NCBI GenBank assembly: GCA_963823895.1
Contig: CAWGNG010000019.1
Span: forward strand, 375,895 to 439,894
Direction: 5' to 3'
Length of the DNA stretch: 64,000 nt
DNA from: G963675935 sp963823895
GTDB taxonomy: Bacteria > Planctomycetota > Planctomycetia > Pirellulales > Thermoguttaceae
In this document: piece after piece, positions 34,412 through 44,460 of the stretch
Layout of the letters: the number at the start of each line of letters is the position of its first letter
Position numbering within the stretch: the first letter of the stretch is position 1
Program-made: the position numbers and the translations under genes
The notes under the pieces: generated by a model
Told to the model about the DNA's origin: nothing
Databases searched by the model: none
What the model saw: the letters and a program-made list of their open reading frames with translations, nothing else

Positions 34412-35754
34412 TCAACACTGATCTTCGTCAAAACTCCCAGGATTGACGAGCCCCGCCGGCGCCCGCCGGATGCGGAGTCCGATCAAGCCGACCAGTCCAC
34501 AGGCCAGCACCGCGGCAACGGCATAGGCGCCGGCGTTCGGGGAGCTGGGCGTGAGGCAGAGACTCAGCGCCCCGACCGCGGGCCCCAGACACGAGCCCGC
34601 GCCGATCATCGCTTCGTGCAATCCGCCGTGCTCGCCCTTGGTTTCGCCGACGTCCATCGAGTAGAACAGCGACGAGTAGTAGATCAGGCCGACCGAGACG
34701 CCGAAGCCCACTTGCGCGGCGATCATCAGCCAGAGATCGTACGAAAGGAGGAGCAGGCTGAAACTGGCCGTCAATCCGACGAATCCCCCCAGCAGCCAGC
34801 GGAAGCGATAATGCCAGCCGGTCCATTGCCAGAGCGCGACGAAGGTTCCGAGGCGGACGAACATCCAGATCGAGCCGAACAGTCCGGCCTGCGCCGTGGA
34901 GAGCTTCAGCGTCTCGGCCAGAGCGGGAATAACGGCGACGACCGTGCTGATGCCGATGTAGGAGAAGGGAATCGCGAGCCACGCCATGCGCAAAAGCTGC
35001 GCGAGCGACTGGTTCGGGCCACGACGGCCGCTTCCACAGGATGCGGCGTCAGCGGCTGCGAGGCGGCGGGCGGCGAGCCGATCGGGTGTCTTCCCAGGCT
35101 GAGGACCATCAGGCATTGGCCGACGTGAATCAGCGGCGGCAGCCAGAAGATGCTGTCGTGGCCGAGCTTTTCGTAGAGCATGCCGCCGAAGAAATACGTC
35201 GCCGCCATTCCGCTGGACCAGACGACGTTGTAGATGCCGATGTTCTTCTGAAGGTCGCCATCCGCGGCGCGGTCGCTCACCAGGGCTTCGAGCGCTGGCC
35301 ATGTGAAGCACATCGCCGCCATCCAACCGGCATACGCCAGCAGGACCATTGGCAGCGAGGGAAGGAGCATTCCCATCAGCAGACAGGCGACCATGCCGGC
35401 TAAGCCGGTGTGGAGTGAGGTGAAGTAGCCGAAGCGTTGGGCAAAACGCCCTCCCTGCCAGGAGGCGAACATGTAAACAAAGCCGCCCAGCGCCGCGGTG
35501 GAGAGATCGCCGAGGCTGCCGAAGCCGAAGCGGTCGTGCAGCAGAAAGAAGATATAGCCGCCAAAGTAGGAGGTGGCAAGCGCGTTGAGACCTTCGAGCA
35601 CAAAGAAGGCGGTTCTTGACGTGCGAATATACACGGGCGGCCGTTCAGGTGGGCGGAGGGGGACAGTCCCATTTTCGCTGCGCGAAGATTGGGACAGTCC
35701 GCAACTTGTTTGTTGCAAATCCTTGACTTCTTTGATCTTAGCTTGCAGGGCCAT
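34412..35754 (-). CDS. MFS transporter (one frame break)
   Basis: Twelve-helix major facilitator in two frames. Helices 1-6 read from ATG 35754 (FFVLEGLNALATSYFGGYIFF, FASWQGGRFAQRFGY, VLLAYAGWMAAMCFTWPAL); the loop GRHPIGSPP...VEAAVVA is followed in the other frame by NQSLAQLLRMAWLAIPFSYIG and helices 7-12. The break is at about 35015-35020: one extra C in GGCCC restores the frame. The N-terminal ~45 residues (SRSENGTVPLRPP) come from a GGGACAGTCCC-type repeat inserted in frame before helix 1. Substrate unknown. Confidence 0.78.
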
Positions 35755-35874
35755 TGTCGCCAAGTCCCGTCGCCATCCAGCCAGCGGGGCGCAGAAAACG
35801 TTGCGTCGGGCGATTATAATGACGCGACGATTCGATCTGCCGGCCCTCGGCAGGCGCGAATCGCCCTGCCGCAA

Positions 35875-36159
35875 TTGTTCCCCCCGGAGTTGCGGCGGGA
35901 CTTCAAGCCGCCGACTCCCACGTTGCCGCGGCCGTGCGGCGACATCTTCCGCGCCTGCAAAGAGGGCGGCCACCCGGCCTTCTCAAACTTCGCCGATTTC
36001 TCCGGTCCTTTCGTCGAAGGACTGTTGGCCGGTCACCTGGCGCTCCACGCCGGACTGCACCAGCGCGTCGAGTGGGACGGCGAGAAGATGCTCTCTCCCA
36101 CTCACCCCGAGTTGAGCCGCTGGGTCAAGCAGGAGCGCAGAAAGGACTGGGAATTATAG
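35875..36159 (+). pseudogene. C-terminal remnant of a Gfo/Idh/MocA oxidoreductase
   Basis: This frame reads FPPELRRDFKPPTPTLPRP, then ACKEGGHPAFSNFADFSGPFVEGLLAGHLALHAG, VEWDG and KDWEL-stop. It matches the end of secreted planctomycete oxidoreductases (compare EACKTGG...CNFDYSGALTEAVLLG and GWTL in the intact gene at 6765-8060). The Rossmann domain and signal are missing; upstream sequence in frame is unrelated. A 5'-truncated remnant, next to an IS630-type element that may have caused the loss. Confidence 0.75.
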
Positions 36160-36480
36160 AAGAAAGGCGCATTCCACTTTGGCGGGGCGGAGAAATAGCC
36201 GCCTATGGCAGGCAAATCCCGATTGCCTCAGCCGGCCAGACGGCATAGAATCTGCTAGTGGAGATGGGTTGATTTGTACGTCTTCCGTGGGAGCCCAAGA
36301 TCGATGCTGCTCGTCGGCGTGGTTTTCGTGTTGACGCTCTCGGTCGCTCTGGCGCTGCTTGTGTGCGTCCCGTTAGCGGTGCTCCGGCTCTCGGTGGCAA
36401 GAGCGAACTGTGCGGGCACTCGCACGATGCAGCGGCTGCTGAAGCCGCTACCGTGCGGCGGACAAACGCACCGCCGTCTG
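36160..36480. other. Stretch between oxidoreductase remnant and IS element
   Basis: A 321-base stretch. A short frame (36310-36507) begins with a hydrophobic segment (LLVGVVFVLTLSVALALLVCVPLAV is close to one helix) but runs into the IS terminal repeat and has no family features. I do not call it a gene. Confidence 0.35.
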
Positions 36481-37794
36481 ATGGGTTTTGACAAACAGAT
36501 TCGGTAGTAATCACGTAAAATGCAGCGATTGGGCCAGTTGACCGTTGCCGAGCAACCCTACGTACCGCAGAAGCTGTTTCGAGCCGCGGGCGAATTGCTC
36601 CAGGAAGTCGGTGACGCGCTGGTGCAAGGCGGGCCAGTCGTTGGCCAAACGGTGCATTTTGAGGATTGTCTCCTTCAGCCATCGCCATAATTTTTCGATC
36701 GGGTTCAGCCAGGGGGCGTAAGTCGGCAACCAGATTGGCTTGATTTGAGGATATGCCCCCACGGCCGTGAGTACGTCGGGATGAGTATGGATCGACCAAT
36801 TGTCTTGAACGACGTAGATCGTCTTGGCGCGAGCGTAAGTTTTCGCGATCCGTTCATACATCTCGATGACCTTGGCTCGACCGATAATGTAGTTGTCCAC
36901 GTAGGTCACTTTTCCGCTGCAGGCGTTCAGGCCGCCGATCACGCGCCACAGCCCATTGTTGGACTGTTGCCGATCCGCTTGCGGTGGAGCCGCGGGCGGG
37001 GCGGCAGCCCAACTCGGCGCCGGCTCGGGCCAGACGGCGTACCCCATTTCGTCGATGAACAGCAATGTCGTTTCCTGGGGGTTGGCGCCGCTGCTCGCAG
37101 GCATCGTTTCAGTTTGGCTACCTTGCTTCGATACTGCGGATCCGGGCTAAAATGCTGGACCCGACCCGAACGCAATTTCACTCCCAGTTTGCGACGGAGC
37201 CACCGCCACACGCCACTGAGCGTGTAATTCTGGATCGTCTTAATGCTGGCGCGAATGGTCCGCAACGTCCAGCGGCTGGGCGGCGGACCAGCGGCTGTCG
37301 GCATCGCCTCGCGGCGAGCTTCCTCGCCGGGGCCTTGCCGCAGCCGCTCCAACACCTGTTCCCGCTGCTCGAAAGGGACGGCGACGGCTGCCTCCCTGCC
37401 GCCGCCGCAACAGTCCTTCGATCCCGTGTTGTTCATAGCAATCCAACCAATGGTACACGGTGTCAGGATCTCGCGGTCTCAGTAGTCCCTGAGTCGCTAC
37501 CGCATGAGGCGATTGGCCGTCGGCGACCTTCAAGATCGCCGCACACCGTTCCCGCACGTCCGGACGCCGATCATGGTTCCGATACTCAACCAACGTCCTG
37601 CGCTGAGCCTGTGAAAGTTTCAAAGTTCGCTGGTACATGACGATTCATCCTCCTTTGCGAAGTTACTTCATGGACCCTCCTTTCAATTACTCTCAAGCAA
37701 CGCCGCCAAAGGCAACCACAAAATGCGCCTGCTAGCAGTGGTGTGCTAGCACAATACCTTGAATTCACTACCGATTTTGGCTGTCAAAACCCAT
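36481..37794 (-). mobile_element. IS630-family insertion sequence with terminal inverted repeats
   Basis: Ends can be read: left 36481-36510 begins ATGGGTTTTGACAAACAG and right 37764-37794, inverted, begins ATGGGTTTTGACAGCCAA; both share TCGGTAGT further in. About 1.31 kb. IS630 elements insert at TA; TA follows the right end (37795-37796) but the left flank is TG, so the target duplication is not intact. One transposase region inside. Confidence 0.8.
36511..37638 (-). pseudogene. IS630-type transposase in three frames
   Basis: N-terminal helix-turn-helix (AQRRTLVEYRNHDRRPDVRERC, DPDTVYHWLDCYEQHGIEGL) from ATG 37638; the sense moves to a second frame at about 37385-37410 (FEQREQVLERL, TIQNYTLSGVWRWLRRKLGV) and to a third at about 37070-37090. 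The third holds the DDE nuclease: LLFIDEMGYAVWPEP, YVVQDNWSIHTH and APWLNPIEKLWRWLK. All catalytic residues survive, so it could be an active gene read with errors, but as written it cannot make a full transposase. Confidence 0.75.
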
Positions 37795-37871
37795 TAGAAC
37801 GGCTCGTTTTCCGCTCATAGGGCCATCTCTGTCTTGCAGTGGCGCCAAACCTCGCCACTCGCCCAACGCCT

Positions 37872-37950
37872 GGGAAAAAGGGGACAGGTCCAATTTGCCG
37901 GAACGGCCCGCAGCGTGCTTCGCACAAATTGGACCTGTCCCCTTTTTCCC
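37872..37950. repeat. 25-bp perfect inverted repeat, GGGGACAGG type, 29-base loop
   Basis: Arms 37872-37896 and 37926-37950 (GGGAAAAAGGGGACAGGTCC...) with loop GCCGGAACGGCCC...GTGCTTCGCAC. The loop is nearly the same as in the copy inside the kinase gene (46594-46622). It is the main content of the 403-base gap 37639-38041. Confidence 0.85.
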
Positions 37951-38041
37951 TCCCCGGCGGCATCCGACACGAGGTTGGCAAACAGGGGCGCGAACCGGCC
38001 TTCTTCGGCGTCAGCTCCGCACCCTTCGAGGCCGCGTCGTG

Positions 38042-39013
38042 CTATTCTTTGCTCGTCCCGGACTCGTCGGGATGCTTGCGTGCCTTTCTGCGCTCGATGA
38101 AGGCTTTGGCTGCCGCTTCAACGTCCTCGCTTGACACGGTGAACGCAGCCGTAAACGAGTCCCCATCGGCGCTGCACGTGAGACCGTCCAGCAACTTTTT
38201 GACGCCCGAGACGTCGCCGTAACGGAGTTCGGCCATCGCCTTGAGTCCCTCAAGACTGGCCTTGAAGTTCTTGGCTGCTTCCGCCGATACGGTCGTGAAC
38301 TCGTACTTGCCCGTAATCTGGCCGTCTTTCTCGGACCAAACAGCAGAGGCCGACCGGCAATTGTGCAGAATCGGGCATCGGCTGGTCTTGCGAAAGTCTT
38401 CGGGAACGTCGATGCCCCGGGCGGCGCACAGTGCATTCTCAGGAACGTCTTTGAGCAGCGAGGCGTCCTTGGCCAAGCCGGGCTTCTTCCCATCCAGAAC
38501 ATCCAGAGCCGCTTTCACTTGCTCGATGCCGGTGCCGATGACGATGAGCGTGTCGCTGGCAAAGGCGCCGCTCAGGTCCATCGTCTTCCCATGGTGTTTG
38601 GCCGTCCAGCCATATAGCTTGCGGCTTCCATAGTCGCTGGTGGTGTGATTCGGGTGCTTCTCCTCAAAAAAGCCCAACATCTTCTCTCTGTCAAGATTCT
38701 TCACGTAAATCAACACCACCCCGCAGTGTCCGCCGTAGCGGTCGCCGTAAAGCGTGGCCCCGAGCACGTCTTTCAGCGGGTTCATCCCCAGTTTCTTTGC
38801 CAATTCCTCCATCTTGGCCTGACATCGATGGTAGACAGGACACTTGTCCTGCAAGTCCTGGACGAGTTTCAAGGAGTGGATGGCCTCGCAATTGAGATGG
38901 CCAAACCACTTGGCGTTGGCATCGATATCCTTGGGTACGATTGGCCCCGCCGAAACGAAGCCTGCCGACAGCAACAAGCCGATAGTGACCGCAGCAAACC
39001 ACTTCATCATCAT
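38042..39013 (-). CDS. Exported protein of unknown function
   Basis: 323 residues with a clear signal peptide (KWFAAVTIGLLLSAGFVSAG) and three ATG codons at the start. The mature part has a WFGHLNCEAIHSLKLVQDL segment, paired cysteines (CPVYHRC; CPILHNC) and two similar halves of mixed alpha/beta sequence (VVLIYVKNLDREKMLGFFEEK; SFTAAFTVSSEDVEAAAKAFIERRK). Similar exported proteins are common in planctomycetes; no enzyme motif. The 315 bases upstream hold the 39107 hairpin and no gene. Confidence 0.65.
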   Translation of the reverse strand: MMMKWFAAVTIGLLLSAGFVSAGPIVPKDIDANAKWFGHLNCEAIHSLKLVQDLQDKCPVYHRCQAKMEELAKKLGMNPLKDVLGATLYGDRYGGHCGVVLIYVKNLDREKMLGFFEEKHPNHTTSDYGSRKLYGWTAKHHGKTMDLSGAFASDTLIVIGTGIEQVKAALDVLDGKKPGLAKDASLLKDVPENALCAARGIDVPEDFRKTSRCPILHNCRSASAVWSEKDGQITGKYEFTTVSAEAAKNFKASLEGLKAMAELRYGDVSGVKKLLDGLTCSADGDSFTAAFTVSSEDVEAAAKAFIERRKARKHPDESGTSKE

Positions 39014-39106
39014 CCCCTTTCGTTGAAGAGTTTCCGACGTTCACAGTATTCAATAGCGGCGAGAGCCGCTTGTCAATGGCGGCGTAACCGTTCACATGCC
39101 GGGATA

Positions 39107-39158
39107 GTCGCCTTTCGCTCCGCGAAAGTAGCGCTGCTTTCGCGGAGCGAAAGGCGAC
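39107..39158. repeat. 22-bp perfect hairpin (GTCGCCTTTCGCTCCGCGAAAG)
   Basis: Arms 39107-39128 and 39137-39158 around TAGCGCTG. Inner CTTTCGC...GCGAAAG can also fold alone. Between the exported-protein gene and the ferritin-like gene. Confidence 0.8.
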
Positions 39159-39328
39159 AATCTCGGCCAAATCGCCGGTAATCCCACGGCGGCCCGTGAA
39201 CGCTTACATGGCGGCGCAGAAATGGCCGATTGCCCTCTTCTCCCGGAGTCAGAAGCGGGCTTAGCCGCTTCTCAGGGATTTGCTGATGACGGTTCCGGGG
39301 CCATCGTCAGCGGCTCATCAATGCAGAG

Positions 39329-40009
39329 CTACCGGGACTCGGTCCGCGCTTGAGGAAACTTGGCTCGCAGTTCGCGGCAGGCCAGCATCAGCTTGGGAGA
39401 TAATTGCGGCAGCCGCTCGACGATGTACGACATGTGAGCCTCCATTGCCCTGCGAAACGGCTTGAGCTTCCTTACAAAGGCCGCATCGCTGGCGGCAAGG
39501 GCGGCATCGAAGACTCGATTGACCTCCGACAACTCAATCTGAAGCACCAGTTGCAAGGCGGCATCGATCGAGTCGATGTCGCGTATGGCCTTCTCGGCGG
39601 TCTCCATCTGCTGCTCAAGGCGGGGCAGATAGTCTTGCCAGGGGTTAAACAGATTCGCGCGCCAACCCTTGCGGATTGCAGCCGCCTTAGCGACTCCCAA
39701 CAAGTCGGCGTGGTATTGTTCCTGCTCGGCCAAGCCGGCAAAGAACGGTCCCACCAATCCCTGGTCGTCCAGCGCTTTGGCCAGGATGCTATAGATTCGC
39801 TTGGCCCGCACTTCCAAGGCGATACAGCGTTCCAGTATTGTCGGCACGCTCGATGGGGGCGGTTTCAGCGAAGCGGCGTCCTCCACCAGCGACAGAAACG
39901 GCATGTCGCGCCAGGGAACCGCCGCTTTGAAGAACACCAGCCATCCAAAGCAGCGAATCGTGGCGATTGGGTTGACAAGAATATCCCAAGTAGTGATGAC
40001 GCCGACCAT
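39329..40009 (-). CDS. Ferritin-like (rubrerythrin-type) protein
   Basis: 226 residues from ATG 40009, 5 bases behind a GGGAGGG site. A hydrophobic start (ILVNPIATIRCFGWLVFFKAAV) precedes a four-helix region: ERCIALEVRAKRIYSILAK, GPFFAGLAEQEQYHADLLGVAK (E-x-x-H diiron-type motif), and later LQLVLQIELSEVNRVFDAAL. The EALEVxxxxxY...EQEQxH arrangement suggests a diiron ferritin-like fold for peroxide or iron handling, perhaps attached to the membrane. Assignment by motif only. Confidence 0.6.
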   Translation of the reverse strand: MVGVITTWDILVNPIATIRCFGWLVFFKAAVPWRDMPFLSLVEDAASLKPPPSSVPTILERCIALEVRAKRIYSILAKALDDQGLVGPFFAGLAEQEQYHADLLGVAKAAAIRKGWRANLFNPWQDYLPRLEQQMETAEKAIRDIDSIDAALQLVLQIELSEVNRVFDAALAASDAAFVRKLKPFRRAMEAHMSYIVERLPQLSPKLMLACRELRAKFPQARTESR

Positions 40010-40146
40010 TTTTGCCCTCCCCGCGGGAACCAACCGATGAAGATTCCCGCTCACTTCAGGATATCATTCCTGGCAAATGCGTCAAGCAGTTTCAGATTTG
40101 TGCTCCGTGAACTCCGCGTCTCCGTGGTTTCCTTAGCGCTGTAGTG

Positions 40147-40794
40147 CTAACCTTCCTTGATATGGAGAATATGGTCCAGCTTCGTGGCCGCCAGCACTTC
40201 CCGAATCTCCGCACTGACGTGGCAGAGTGTGAGCTGCCGCCTTTCCTGTTCCATCTTCTTTTGCAGCATGACGAGTCTTCCCAGCATCAAACTCGACAGG
40301 CTGAAAACCTTGGAGAGACTCAACACGAGGTTACGGCTTCCTTCTCGGTTGGCCACGTCAAGTAGCTCTTCGGAGACCTCCTTGGCGGTGCGTTCGTCGA
40401 GAATCTGGTGCGTGTTCAACTGGACAACGATCACCTCTCCCTCCTGCTGCACCGCCAAATGACGATAGTTCGACATCGGCGTGCCGCACCAGTTGCATTT
40501 CCCACTCGCATGGGAAACAATCTTGCCGCACCAAATGCAGCGTTTGTCGTGCCCCAAGAACATCGAGGAATCAGACGTTTTGCCGGGGTGACCGTCCTCA
40601 GGCTCCTCGTGGACGAGTTTCTCTGCCGGAGATTGGTGTATCGAGTGGGCCTCAGGCGTGTCGTCTCGGTACGCCTCTCCGGCAAGCGGCACCCTAACCG
40701 GTGCAGAACAATGAGGGCAGGTCCCCATCTTGCCCGCATGTTTCTCTTTGACATGCAGCACGTGCCCGTTCGGGCATCGGACTTCGATGAGCAT
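40147..40794 (-). CDS. STAS-domain protein with zinc-ribbon N-terminus
   Basis: 215 residues. Two zinc-binding segments (CPNGH...CPHCSAP and CIWCGK...CNWCGTP), then a STAS domain from about residue 118: VIVVQLNTHQILDERTAKEVSEELL, LVLSLSKVFSLSSLMLGRLV (position of the anti-sigma antagonist phosphorylation serine) and LTLCHVSAEIREVL. Likely part of a partner-switching signalling chain; no kinase or phosphatase is adjacent. Confidence 0.78.
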   Translation of the reverse strand: MLIEVRCPNGHVLHVKEKHAGKMGTCPHCSAPVRVPLAGEAYRDDTPEAHSIHQSPAEKLVHEEPEDGHPGKTSDSSMFLGHDKRCIWCGKIVSHASGKCNWCGTPMSNYRHLAVQQEGEVIVVQLNTHQILDERTAKEVSEELLDVANREGSRNLVLSLSKVFSLSSLMLGRLVMLQKKMEQERRQLTLCHVSAEIREVLAATKLDHILHIKEG

Positions 40795-41019
40795 GGCCGA
40801 CTCCTAGAAAACGGAGCCATCCGATGACGATCCTCGTCCAGACAGGTATATTGTAGCGTGTGGCCCTCAATTCCACAAACCGTAATAACCGTTTGTATCC
40901 CTCTTGCGGGAAATGCCCAGTCGCCCGCAGAACGCCGAGAACTTCGCCCCCGTCCATACGCCAACCTATCGGAGCCGCCCGCGGTCGCGGGTGAAGCCGT
41001 ACAATTGGAGGGTCGAGCC

Positions 41020-41406
41020 GTGGAGCACGCCGGCACAGATTTTGTGATTGTGCTATGCACCGGACAACTCATGAAGTTCGACATGGCCGTAAGCGCGCTG
41101 AAAGAGGCGGGAATCGCTTGTCAAGTGCGGGCGGAGACGGCCACAGGCCTCAAACTGGCCATGCCTGTTATGCCCGCGCTCGGGCCGGGGAATTTTTTCA
41201 CCGTACTCGTGCCTGCAAGTGCTGAGTCGGAGGCCAAGCGGGTGCTGTCCGAACTCCCCTTCCAGATAGCGACGAATCCCGGCTCGTGGGACTGTGGACC
41301 TCAGCCGACCGTGAATCGCTGGTGGAAGATAGTCATCGTCGGCGCGTTGGCGTTACTGCTTGGGTACTGGATTGTGTACATCGTCGGCAGTCTGATTGCT
41401 AACTGA
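41020..41406 (+). CDS. DUF2007-like small membrane protein
   Basis: 128 residues from GTG 41020, which has GGAGG 8 bases upstream. The N-terminal part (MKFDMAVSALKEAGIACQVRAE, FTVLVPASAESEAKRVLSEL) is a ferredoxin-fold DUF2007-like signal-transducing domain; one C-terminal transmembrane helix (IVIVGALALLLGYWIVYIVG) anchors it. Function unknown. The region 40795-41019 holds no gene. Confidence 0.6.
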   Translation: MEHAGTDFVIVLCTGQLMKFDMAVSALKEAGIACQVRAETATGLKLAMPVMPALGPGNFFTVLVPASAESEAKRVLSELPFQIATNPGSWDCGPQPTVNRWWKIVIVGALALLLGYWIVYIVGSLIAN

Positions 41407-41537
41407 CCCACCGGCCCCGTGCCCGCGGGCGGTACGATCGACCGCTATCGCCTTGTGACGCCCAACCGCTCGCTCCACCGACGCTGAGTCAGTGGGGGCA
41501 GCGTTCCCGGCTTGTTGCCGTCGTAATCGTCAACTGC

Positions 41538-43691
41538 TTACGGATTCACCAGTCGCAGCCGCATCGGCAGGCTGCCGGCGTTGAGAATGTCGGCCAGATC
41601 GGCCACGTCCTGCTTGGAAAAGATGCCACTGATCTGGCCGTGGTCGGAGATCACGCTTTGGATCGCGGGGGCCGATTGTAATTGGCCGTCGAGGATGACG
41701 CCCAGCTTCCAGGTGTACTTGCCGGATTTGTCCGGCAGGTGCTCACCGGTCAGTTTGGCGAGACGCTTGCCGCCGGCGGCGTTGAGGGAGAACGCCACGC
41801 ACGGCTTTCCGGCTGGATCGACGCCGGCCTTCGCCTGCGCGAGATATTTGCCGGTGACGTTGTACGGATCGGCAAGCACGAGGACTTCCGTAATCTCCTC
41901 GTCGTCCTTTTCTCGGGTTCGCCGGGCGATGTCGCTGTAGCTGGCAAAGACGCGTTCCTCGCCGGCTTTGACCGGTGCCCACCAGGCCAATCGCTTGCCC
42001 GCGGGATCGAGCACTTCGGCCTTCTTCGGCTCCTTCATGGCCCGCTCAATCAGGTCTTTGTTGTCGTGGGTGTTGGCCAGCACGCGGAATTCCAACTTGC
42101 CGGGGTGCAACAACAGCCGCTCGACCCGCTGCCGGACGGCATCGTCGCGGTTGAACAACTCAACAACGATCTGCACACCCAATGGCGTCGAATTTCCGTA
42201 CACCCGGGCGGTCTTCTCCGGGCCCGAGTTGACGCGGCGATCGACCGCACGGATCAGGTCGGTCAATTCCTGTCTGGACGCTCTGAACGACTCGGCCAAC
42301 TGCTGTTTGCCTGCCCCGGGTCGCGCCGCGCCCGGCTCGGCCTCGTAGGTCAGCACGATCCCTTGCCATTTCCGCGGCTTCTGTGGCTCCTCTTTCGCGG
42401 CGGGCTCACTCGGCGCGGCCTTCTTCGCGGCGGCTTTGCCCGCTTCGGATTGTGCCTGGGCCGACAGCAAGAGCTTCATCGGCTCCGCCCCGGCCAGGTG
42501 TCTCAAGTCCATTTCCGCGAGGTCTCGATCGAGCTTCGCTTGTGTGACCACTTCGGCCGACACCGTACCTTGGCGGTATTGCGTTTGCAGGACGTCGAAA
42601 ATCTTCTTTGTGTACTGGGCTTTTGCGTTGGCTGCTTCGAGCAGACTGCCGTGCAGCTCGGCCTTCGCCAGTTCGCGGACGAGTCCCGCCTTCAATACTT
42701 CCAAGACGGTCGTTTGGCCATCGTTAAATCTGATTTCGGCCAATTGAAACTGCCGCTCTGCCGCTTCCAGCTTCCGCCGGGCGATTTCCGCGACACTTTC
42801 CGCGGCGGCGTTGCCGGGCTCGGCCTTCGTGGCCGTGGCCGCTTCGAGCTTCTGCAATTCAGCCAGCGCCGAGTCGCGGGCGAGTTTCGCCTGTTCCAGC
42901 TCTAATTGCGATGCGCCGTATCCCACCTTGACTCGAACCCCGTAGAACTCCAATCGTTGCTCCGCATTGTGGAGTCTGGCCCGCGCCGCCTCGACGGCGT
43001 TAGCGTGGAGTTCGGCCGCCGCCAGATCGCGATCGAGTTCCGCCTTGAAGAACTCTTTAGAGGTCGCGGCGCCGACCTTGTACTTCGCCTCGATAATCTT
43101 GAGCACCCCCTCGGCGGCTTCGACCTTGCGGCGGGCGTCCTTCGCGTCGCTTTCGGCCACGGCGGGCTTAGCCGGCTCGCTTCCTGTCGATGGCGTCGTC
43201 GCATAATCCGGCTGCTGCCAGCTTTCGATTGTTCTCTGCCTTGTGGCCTTCAATTCCATGAGCTTCTTCAGTTCCAAGGGGGCCAGGTCGCGGGCGAGTC
43301 TCGCCTTTTCGACCTCCTCCGCCGGCACTTGACCGTTCTTGTATTGCGCCTCGATGAGGTCGAAGGCCGCCCGCGTGTACTCGGCTTTCACGTGCGCGGT
43401 TTTCAGGGGATCGCCTCGCAATTCGGCCTTCGCCAGATCGCGGGCAAGCCCCGCCCTCAGCACATGGTCGCGTGTTGTTTGACCGTTGAGATACTTGGAA
43501 CAGACCAGTTCATACGCCCGTTGGGCCGATTCGAGCTTCAGCCGGGCGGCGGTGTTCTCGGCGGCCGTTGTGGTGGTGGCCGACGTTTGCACCAGCTTGT
43601 AGCGAATCTTCACGCCGATGGGCTTCTCGCTGGAACCCGTGAAGCCGAGAATTTGCAGAATGCCCATGCCGCCTTCTCGGGTTCGGAACAC
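41538..43691 (-). CDS. TolC-like repeats plus SecD-like domain (likely C-terminus of the giant kinase)
   Basis: Begins in frame with FRTREGGMGILQILGF...GVKIRYKLVQ, the usual last segment of planctomycete kinase-type proteins, so it probably continues the frame at 43709. Then six ~50-residue helical repeats, each with a variant of A-x-L-A-R-D-L-A-x-x-E-L, resembling coiled-coil outer-membrane efflux proteins. The last ~250 residues match the SecD periplasmic region: VELFNRDDAVRQRVERLL, GKLEFRVLA, and LGVILDGQLQSAPAIQSVI...GQISGIFSKQDVADLADILNAGSLPMRL. The SecD transmembrane channel is absent. No signal peptide at the apparent start. Confidence 0.7.
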   Translation of the reverse strand: MFRTREGGMGILQILGFTGSSEKPIGVKIRYKLVQTSATTTTAAENTAARLKLESAQRAYELVCSKYLNGQTTRDHVLRAGLARDLAKAELRGDPLKTAHVKAEYTRAAFDLIEAQYKNGQVPAEEVEKARLARDLAPLELKKLMELKATRQRTIESWQQPDYATTPSTGSEPAKPAVAESDAKDARRKVEAAEGVLKIIEAKYKVGAATSKEFFKAELDRDLAAAELHANAVEAARARLHNAEQRLEFYGVRVKVGYGASQLELEQAKLARDSALAELQKLEAATATKAEPGNAAAESVAEIARRKLEAAERQFQLAEIRFNDGQTTVLEVLKAGLVRELAKAELHGSLLEAANAKAQYTKKIFDVLQTQYRQGTVSAEVVTQAKLDRDLAEMDLRHLAGAEPMKLLLSAQAQSEAGKAAAKKAAPSEPAAKEEPQKPRKWQGIVLTYEAEPGAARPGAGKQQLAESFRASRQELTDLIRAVDRRVNSGPEKTARVYGNSTPLGVQIVVELFNRDDAVRQRVERLLLHPGKLEFRVLANTHDNKDLIERAMKEPKKAEVLDPAGKRLAWWAPVKAGEERVFASYSDIARRTREKDDEEITEVLVLADPYNVTGKYLAQAKAGVDPAGKPCVAFSLNAAGGKRLAKLTGEHLPDKSGKYTWKLGVILDGQLQSAPAIQSVISDHGQISGIFSKQDVADLADILNAGSLPMRLRLVNP

Positions 43692-43708
43692 TTTCGTGGC
43701 TGGAAAGT

Positions 43709-44460
43709 CTACGGCGATGGACGGCGCTCTGCCGTGGGGCGCTCGCGCGATTGCCGCTGGTGCTTAGCCCATTCCGCCTGAACTTCCGCCGCCGTGAGGC
43801 GGTCCCATTCGCTGTTGTCCGCAACCGCGGTTGCCATTTCCTCTGCGACCAGGCCGGCGACAACCGTTTTGACGGGCTTCGCGTCGTTGCGCGTGATCGT
43901 CGCCACCATACCGACGTAACCGACAGCATCGATGCCGCGAGCCCTGGCCCATGCGATCCTGAGGTCCTCGTTCGACTCGAGGTCGTGCCCGCGCTTGGGC
44001 AGGATGTCGTTGGGCATGGAAAAGAGTTCGCCGGAATCGAGGTCGATGCCGGAGTCGGTGGGATTCTTGCGCCAGTCGTTGACGCTTCGCTCGATCACGG
44101 GCCCGAAAACGGCTTTCTTCTCGACGTTGTCCGCCGCCTTGTTCCCGTTAGGTTGCGGCGCCGCGTCGCGGAATGTGACGCGGCGCTCGGCCGCGGTTCC
44201 GCCTCTCGGATGCGGCATGTCGAGCCACTCGCCGCGATAGGCCCCGGCCAAGTGGAGATTCACGCGGGCCTCGATCAGCGCCTCCCTGCAAACGTCGCGG
44301 GCTTCGGCAGCGCTCACTCCCGCGGCCGGATCGGCGGTGAATTCCACCATCGGATACATGTCGTAGCGGTCGAGGACGCCAGAATGTGCGCGCAGGTTCG
44401 TCAACTTCTTGCTCTCCCGAAGTCGATCGCTGAACTTCTCGGCCAGTTCCCTGACTTTGT
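43709..44460 (-). CDS. RND-porter tail and kinase-family sensor segment (internal part of broken gene)
   Basis: The upper part (CGDEPDKVRELAEKFSDRL, LDRYDMYPMVEFTADPAAGVS) resembles RND transporter periplasmic domains. From about 44120 it reads VFGPVIERSVND...IDLDSGELFSMP...ARGIDAVG and EWDRLTAAEVQAEW, a block normally found after the membrane part of planctomycete Ser/Thr kinases. It ends at a TAG (43709) only because of a one-base frame change at about 43712-43728; the homologous continuation (IAVDFPATKVFRTREGG) is in the next frame. Not a free-standing gene in my reading. Confidence 0.6.

Noticed and set aside
36310..36507. A short hydrophobic plus-strand frame before the IS element
   Set aside because: It runs into the IS terminal repeat, lacks a ribosome binding site and has no family resemblance.
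38691..39170. Frames translating the 39107-39158 hairpin on both strands
   Set aside because: They read a palindromic repeat and the complement of the exported-protein gene.
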